64,000 bases of DNA, from positions 11,255,001-11,319,000 of the forward strand of contig JAPTOF010000020.1 of the NCBI GenBank assembly GCA_028554755.1, written 5' to 3'. Position 1 is the first letter of the stretch. Each line of letters begins with the position of its first letter. Shown one piece after another: positions 58,548-64,000 of the stretch. The DNA comes from Cordia subcordata (lineage: Eukaryota; Streptophyta; Magnoliopsida; Boraginales; Cordiaceae). The position numbers and the translations under genes were made by a program. The notes below the pieces were generated by a model. The model saw nothing but the letters and a program-made list of their open reading frames with translations. It ran no database searches and was not told where the DNA came from.

Positions 58548-58865
58548 TTACTTGGTAGGGAACTTTATTACCTGATGATAAGTAGATAGGATAGTCTTCA
58601 TCTTATGGATCCACGATCTGCCGAGTATGACATTGTGGGGTGATTGACAATCTACCACCAAGAACTTTACGTCAAGGCTTATTCCTTCCATATAGACAGG
58701 GAGAACAATCTCCCTAACTGTGTCTCTAGGCTCTCTATTGAATCCGACTATAGTTGTCGTTCGGTCGCTAATGTAGGCATGATTAATTCCCATTTCTCTG
58801 AGAGTGCTTAGCATAAGAATGTTAGCGAAGCTACCATTGTCTACCGATATCCTTATAATCCACAA
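58548..58865 (-). pseudogene. Gypsy aspartic protease domain
   Basis: A frame of 105 codons with VDNGSFANILMLSTLREMGI (active-site DNGS, as in non-chromovirus gypsy proteases), ISLDVKFLVVDCQSPHNVIL and GRSWIHKMKTILSTYHQVIK. It would release gag and pol products from the polyprotein. The upstream link to gag is broken by stops. Confidence 0.85.
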
Positions 58866-59099
58866 TCAATAATAAAGAGAGTAATGATTAAGGCACCATA
58901 ATAATGTGCTACTTCTTTATTGGAGAAAGTAATAATGTGTTCCTTCTTAAACCTTCCTGGCTATTAAGACTTGACGTCATGGTTGTCCGTAGAGGGAATG
59001 AGCCCTTTTGTTGGTAGTAGATAACACGCTCGTCTTATTTTTGATTTCTCTAGAACATAATTAACTATGCGTTGCAGTTCTGGAGTAATGATGTCTTTT

Positions 59100-60222
59100 A
59101 CATGTTTTTTCCTTCCCTTTAAGTAGTTGTCTGTTCCCTCTTATCAAGGAAGAATCGTGTCAAGTTGTATTCAGGAACTCTGCGATTTGCTCCTTGGGTA
59201 CGGTCTCGATCAAGTAATCGTCTTTCATCTTGTAAGCACATGGTTATTTGATTTTCAACTAGTTATGGCTTATACCTCTTGGATTGCCTATCTGTTTGTT
59301 GATCTCTGTAGCTACGACTTAGGAGAAGCATGCATCGGTTGGCTTGATCATTTTTCCATTTGATTTGTGCCCCTGCTTTGGCCAGGACGTCCTCCATAAT
59401 TTTACACAGGTATTTTGTGAGCTCTTTGTAGAGGTCAGATTCAAGGAAAAGTCCTCTTCAGAAAGCAAAAACTGTAGTAGCTAAGCTGCAATTGAGTATG
59501 GTCACTTTTTCTTTATTAAATCGGGCCATATACTCTCTGAGAGATTTGCCTCTTTTTAGAACAATTAGATATAAGTCATTTAACTATTTTTCCAACTTTC
59601 AACTATTAGTGTACTATTTAACGAATATGTCGTTGAGTTGAGCAAAGGAACTGATGCACCCATTTGGGAGATTTGTATACCACTATAAGGTAGGTCCTAT
59701 CAAACTTGAGCTGAAGCCTTTACCATGCATGCTTATCCTTTCTTTCTAAGGATGACTACCGTGTACATTTTTCCAATTGTACTGCATGATATGATCATCT
59801 GGATCTGTCATCCCATCAAAGAGCTTCATGGTAGGGAAGGTAAATTTTGTCGGTAAGTCTATCATTGCTATGGCGTCTACAAAGGGAGACACCGCATGGC
59901 TGTTAGCTACACACCTCTTTATACAAGCAAGTACTCCTAGAATCCTTTGGACCAAGGATTTGAGCTCAGCAAATCACCTAAGAATGTTCACGCCTAGAGG
60001 AATAGCATGGTCACTTGTTCCATTATTATTATTGGGCATTGTCGATCGTTGGAAAATGGTACTAGGGTTCACCAGATGTGATAGGGCCGCGTTGGCAGCC
60101 CTTGATGGAAGCCCATAAGTTTGGATAGGTGTAGAATCTAAGGATTGCATAGAATCCACTTCCTGAATGAGAACTATTTTCCCTTTGTCTAGAGGCGTAA
60201 CAATCGATGAAAGAGTCCTCAC
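59100..60222 (-). pseudogene. Gypsy gag remnant
   Basis: The frame 60222-59974 is the N-terminal region. The frame 59955-59746 reads FVDAIAMIDLPTKFTFPTMK and LFDGMTDPDDHIMQYNWK, the start of the retrotransposon gag (PF03732-type) domain. About 59550-59460 continues as SLREYMARFNKEKVTILNCS in another frame. Several frameshifts and stops. Confidence 0.85.
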
Positions 60223-60446
60223 CCTTTCTCGCAGATCTAGGTTTTCTTAGCAGATTGCGTCATTTTTTTGGGGACTATAGCATTTTATTATGGAACTTGT
60301 CCTCATATGTTGGTAATTTGGCCATTATATCCTCTATTTGTGAATGAACATCTTGGTAAGAACTTGTCTCACCAGCCATAACACCGTCACTCTGATGCTT
60401 TAGTATGATTTTTGAAAATTCAGTTTCTTGTAGTAATAGTTGCTAA

Positions 60447-60468
60447 GGCCCCATGGTGGGAGCCAAAT
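60447..60468 (-). promoter_or_regulatory. Primer binding site region of the gypsy element
   Basis: Just inside the 5' LTR the minus strand reads ATTTGGCTCCCACCATGGGG. The site lies where a primer site is required, but I cannot assign the tRNA. Confidence 0.5.
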
Positions 60469-60746
60469 TGTAGACTCTAAAATCTACAATCACGAATGTA
60501 AGGCACTAACAACCTTCAAAACAGAAAGCGAGAAAGGCGGGTGAGTCCTTGACACGATGTGGTGTCGGCTAAAGCCACTTCAATGCCCAAGTCAGTTATC
60601 AAAAAGAGTATTACGATATAAGGCCGTATAAGTAAAGCATATAGTTGTATAAAGCTATATGAAAGAAAAAGCTAAGAGCGAACTTCAGGGATGTTGAGAA
60701 AGGTCAGGTGTGTAAGAGTATAGTGTCCATGCCCCATGCTACTACA
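60469..60746 (-). repeat. Gypsy 5' LTR, inner copy with internal deletion
   Basis: Starts TGTAGACTCTAAAATC, matches the left LTR for about 270 bp, then jumps from GCCCCATGC to the LTR end TACTACA, losing about 350 bp. It is followed by CCTAT, a one-base variant of the target duplication. Confidence 0.85.
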
Positions 60747-61003
60747 CCTATTGAGTTTAATGTTGATTCTAGGCTGTATTACTTTTGTCTTGAAGTTGTT
60801 CTACACATACTTTTATCTTAAAGTTGTTTTACTTTTAGATGTGTCTTTTATTTGATAGCTCTTTGAATTTTTAGGTTATATCTCTTTTGAGTTAAGAGGT
60901 TGTTGTATTGGTCCACGAGCCCATGATTTTACATTTTTCTATTGAAGAATTATTTTACCAAATTATCAAATGAATATGGAGTTTTGTCTTCTCTCTATCT
61001 CTC

Positions 61004-61041
<38 letters not shown>

Positions 61042-62160
61042 TTTAATTCATCAACAAAATGGAGTTGAAATCACAAATATTAATTCCACATTAAAAAAAA
61101 GTTAGAAGTAATTGATGAGAATATTTTCTCTTGGACCCTTAATTTGGCTATCTTTTTGGGAACTCAAGCATGCAAAACAGAAAGCAAGAAAGGCGGGTGA
61201 GTCCTTGACACCGGTGTGACGCCGGCCAAAGACACTTCGATACCTAAGTTAGTTATCGGAAAGAATATTATGATATGAGGCTATATGAGTAAAAGATAAA
61301 GTTGTATAAGGCTGTATAAAAGAGAAAGCTAAGAGTGAACATCAGGGATGTTGAGAATGGTTAGGTGTGTAGGGGTACGGAGGTGTAGTGTCCATGCCCT
61401 ATGTCATTCTTGGAAAGGTGTATTTATAGTCGTCTCAGACGTAGGGACATGTATACCTCTATTCTTTTCATGTCAATCTAATTGGATAGGTACTGTGTAT
61501 CTCCTTGGGTGCTTTGAAGACTTTTTAGTTATTCTATATATGAAATTGAACCTATCTGGAAAGATATGCTATCCACTGACAGGCTTATCTTGAGGGGTTA
61601 GGATAATGTCGTGTATGGTTATGCAAATCACGTGTGTTAAGAACACTTTTTTGTTGCAAAGTAGCGACCCATATGAGTTTTCTTATGCTATGCAACGTTA
61701 ATAGGTCACAGTCGCCTTACCATGTGTTTGGAGATAAGCAGCCCTTGGGCCAGGCCAATTTTGGCTACTACACCTTTTGAGTTTAATGTTCATCCTAGGT
61801 AGTATTACTTTTGTCTTGAAGTTGTTCTGCATATGCTTTTATCTTAAAGTTGTTTTACTTTTAGATGTATCTTTTATTTGATAGCTCTTTGATTTTTTAG
61901 GTTATATCTCTTTTGAGTTAAGAATTTGTTGTATTGGTCCAAGAACCCATGATTTTATGTTTTTCTATTGAATAATTCTTTTACCAAATTATCAAATGAA
62001 AATGGAGTCTTGTCTTCTCTTTTTTTGTTTTAGTTTGAGTCATCAACAAAATAGAGTTGAAATCACAGTTATTAATGTCACATAAAAAAAGTTAGAAGTA
62101 ATTGATGATAATATTTTCTCTTGGACTCTTAATTTGACTATCTTTTTGGGAACTCAATTA
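60747..62160. repeat. Tandem duplication of gypsy LTR plus flank
   Basis: The flank at 60747-61167 (GAGTTTAATGTTGATTCTAGG and onward) is repeated at 61773-62155. Between the two lies a second LTR copy (about 61171-61772) that lacks the first 40 bases or so of the LTR. The junction GGGAACTCA|AGCATGCAAAAC at about 61168 joins flank to LTR interior. A CT microsatellite (60988-61038) is expanded only in the first copy. Confidence 0.88.
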
Positions 62161-62740
62161 ACTTTTTGTGTACAACGATTGTGATACTTAGCTTTCCAAC
62201 TTTTCACTTTGGGTTCAGGCTAGAAAACAGACAACTTGATGCAGACATCTGCTTTTGGTTGTGATCACCAGCCTAAGGTAGAGTGTTTGGGATTGCTTAT
62301 TAGGCACTTATAAGTATTTAAAATAAAAGGAACTCTAGTCACTAGCTATTATATTAGGTGTTCACCCAAATAAGCACTTTTATACACCCTTGTTAGTGTA
62401 TATTTTCAATATATTGTATTGATAGCTGATTACGTGATGTTGACATGGCGCTAAGGTGGTACTAAGGTAGCAGTTGATGTAGCATTGATGTGGCTAGGCT
62501 GATGTCAAATGACGTCAGCAAGGCTCTGTTTGGCAAATAGCAACAAAACAGAAAAAAGAGATCGATGCTGAACCTTTGAATGGAGCATGTTGGTGCGTTT
62601 GACGTCCGTTTGACTTGATTTTTATACCGACGGACTCCTCTCAATGAGCTCTATCTTTTGGCAAAGTTTGGTTGCAAAGCGTGTCTAAAAAAATACGAAT
62701 TTTTCGAGTCAAATTTAAAAATAAGCAAAATAAGCAAAAT
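62161..62740. other. Spacer of mixed origin
   Basis: No gene recognised. AAGGCTCTGTTTGGCAAA at 62520 resembles the end of the Tourist-like elements elsewhere in the window, but no second end was found. Confidence 0.4.
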
Positions 62741-62890
62741 CGATAACAGTGACATAGACTACCAAGATGATAACTCTAATACCATGGTCAAAATAAGCAA
62801 AAGGCATCATGAGATCGATAACAGTGGCATAGACTACCAAGATGGTAGCTCTAATGCCATGGTCAAAATAAGCAAAAGACATCACGAGAG
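62741..62890. repeat. 75-bp tandem duplication across a copia primer-site/LTR junction
   Basis: Two copies of a unit with CGATAACAGT, ATAGACTACCAAGATG, CTCTAATRCCATGGTC and AAAATAAGCAAAA. CTCTAATACCA is the reverse complement of a copia primer site (TGGTATTAGAG), and TGGTCAAAAT after it looks like the LTR edge. Confidence 0.7.
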
Positions 62891-63094
62891 AATGCAAGAA
62901 TATATTTACAAATATATGCTGTATATTGTTGAATCAATTTACAATTTAAGATACATATGTTTATATAGGCAAAGACTTTCTTGGTGCCCAAGACAAGAGA
63001 ATGAAATATGAAAAATTCCCTAAACTAGAAAAGGAAATAAATCAATTAGCTATCAATACAATATATACAAAATATACGCAAAATATACACTAAC
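62860..63094 (-). mobile_element. Putative copia LTR remnant
   Basis: Starts TGGTCAAAATAAGC directly after the primer-site-like sequence and may end at ATACACTAACA (63094). It contains GTTTATATAGGC. No partner LTR or coding region lies in the window, so the boundaries are tentative. Confidence 0.4.
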
Positions 63095-63189
63095 AACCCT
63101 AATAGAAGATAAAATATAGAAAAATCTTCTGCGTGTATGCTCTTAGGGATTTTCTATTCCCAAAAGCCATGATGATTTTAATTAGAGTG

Positions 63190-63440
63190 ATTTAGAGCTC
63201 GATTAAATTGGATTTTTTGTTAAAAAAGAGATATTTTAATGACTTTTAAAAAATACTTTTTTTAGAAGCTAAAAGTTTTGGCTTCTAAAAAAGCTGTATT
63301 TGAGTTTTTTTGGAGTTTCAATCTTTTTGAAAGTCAAGTTAAATAATTATTATAAAAAGCATATACTTTTTTTTTTAAGAAAAAGACCTTTTTCAAGAAA
63401 AAAAAACTTTAAAAAAAAGTCAATCCAAATAAGTCCTTCA
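63190..63440. mobile_element. AT-rich MITE-like element (family of 44437-44665)
   Basis: Begins AAATTGGATTTTTTGTTAAA and ends AAAAAAAGTCAATCCAAATA, whose reverse complement (TATTTGGATTGACTTTTT) mirrors the start. The middle has GGCTTCTAAAAAAGCTGTAT, like the element at 44437. Target duplication not identified. Confidence 0.45.
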
Positions 63441-64000
63441 TGTTAGTGCAATTCCTGTTCTTTTCCTATTAGAAAAAACCCACTCTAAATAATGTTACAT
63501 TAGATCTATCATTGTTGCCAAAATATCACACACACAAGTATATGTATCGCACAAGTAATATAATGATAAGTAGAGATAGTTTCCTCAATGACCATTAACT
63601 AATTTTAACGTTAGCCACCAACTATTACTCTTCATCCTAGTCAAATTAATCAACATTGAAAATTGTGAGAAATACTCAAAATTAAATAACAAAACAAATA
63701 GAATAAAGAATAAAATTAAAGGAGAACGTCTAGGACTACTATTTCATCTAATGCCAAGTCAATTGATTTATTCCCATCCTATGCATCCTAATTGAGATCA
63801 ATTACTAACCTAGGGAACTATTGTCTCTTTAACCCTTTGTCGAGCAATTAGAGTGCTAATTCAAATCCAAACCAAAGGCTATGTGTCTATGTCTAAGGGT
63901 TCAATTAAATTGATTAAGTTTAACCCTAAATTGGCTACCTAGGGAAATTAGGTATATGTCTGTCCTAATTACGAATCAAATTAATCTCATCCACTTAGAT
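63441..64000. other. Spacer, possible gypsy LTR or UTR fragment
   Basis: The stretch CACAAGTAATATAATGATAA near 63551, followed by GTTTCCTCAATGACC, recalls a sequence common in plant gypsy (Ogre/Athila-like) elements. This is from memory and unverified. No coding motif seen; the window ends within it. Confidence 0.3.

Larger units (their letters stand above)
46176..61772 (-). mobile_element. Ty3/gypsy element reduced to gag, protease and integrase tail, with nested insertions
   Basis: The left LTR starts TGTGGATGCTAAAATC at 46176; after removing copia-4 it ends TTACTACA at 56570. The right LTR begins TGTAGACTCTAAAATC at 60469, and its full-length downstream copy ends GGCTACTACA at 61772. The target duplication CCTTT is perfect (46171-46175 and 61773-61777). 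The polypurine tract (minus-strand GAATGGGGGACAAAT) lies at 56571-56585. The interior (56571-60468) encodes gag and protease on the minus strand, followed by only the tail of pol. It is non-autonomous. The gag and protease are of the type seen in non-chromovirus (Tat/Ogre-like) elements. Confidence 0.88.

Noticed and set aside
1..64000. CRISPR arrays, bacterial operons, organellar inserts or rRNA genes
   Set aside because: No regularly spaced identical repeats, no bacterial gene order, and no plastid, mitochondrial or rRNA sequence that I recognise. The gene structure and transposons are those of a plant nucleus.

Overview
The window looks like AT-rich nuclear DNA of a flowering plant, probably a eudicot. 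It holds one clearly intact host gene, a class II trehalose-6-phosphate synthase/phosphatase-like gene with plant-type GT-AG introns, in a landscape dominated by plant transposons: Ty1/copia, Ty3/gypsy, Mutator-like, Tourist-like MITEs and a TRIM. The species cannot be named from the sequence alone.

Layout. 1-866 is AT-rich spacer with a TA/TGTA microsatellite. 948-9827 is a solo copia-type LTR with a perfect 5-bp target duplication (CTATG), split by a complete but dead copia element (copia-1, 2258-9346, minus strand). 9833-10910 is spacer. 10911-16818 is a second dead copia element (copia-2, Retrofit/Ivana-like, minus strand, perfect AAAGG duplication). 16869-17615 is a tandem triplication of a 252-bp unit. 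18087-21646 is the three-exon TPS gene on the minus strand, with its leader and promoter running to about 22.5 kb. 22.5-31.3 kb is mostly AT-rich spacer with two broken pieces of an RNase H-like domain and two Tourist-like elements.

From 31341 to 42066 lies a decayed Mutator-like (MULE) transposon. Its transposase gene is interrupted between the SWIM zinc finger and the C-terminal zinc knuckle by copia-3 (about 33873-39933, plus strand). 42400-43048 is a tandem cluster of a TRIM-like miniature LTR retrotransposon. 46176-61772 is a Ty3/gypsy element (CCTTT duplication) reduced to gag, protease and the tail of integrase. Its left LTR is split by copia-4 (46791-56539), whose own right LTR is split by a 400-bp Tourist-like MITE (55572-55971), giving three levels of nesting. 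The right gypsy LTR and about 400 bp of flank are tandemly duplicated. 62160-64000 is spacer with a small copia LTR remnant, a MITE and a possible gypsy fragment.

No transposon in the window looks coding-competent: every polyprotein is cut by stops, frameshifts or deletions. The insertions can be ordered by who interrupts whom: solo LTR before copia-1; MULE before copia-3; gypsy before copia-4 before the MITE. I did not find a convincing new gene system. The most interesting signals are structural: the 252-bp triplication with an inverted-copy junction next to TPS, the nested insertions with target duplications or empty sites preserved, the TRIM tandem, and the array of TTGAC motifs in the copia-3 leader.
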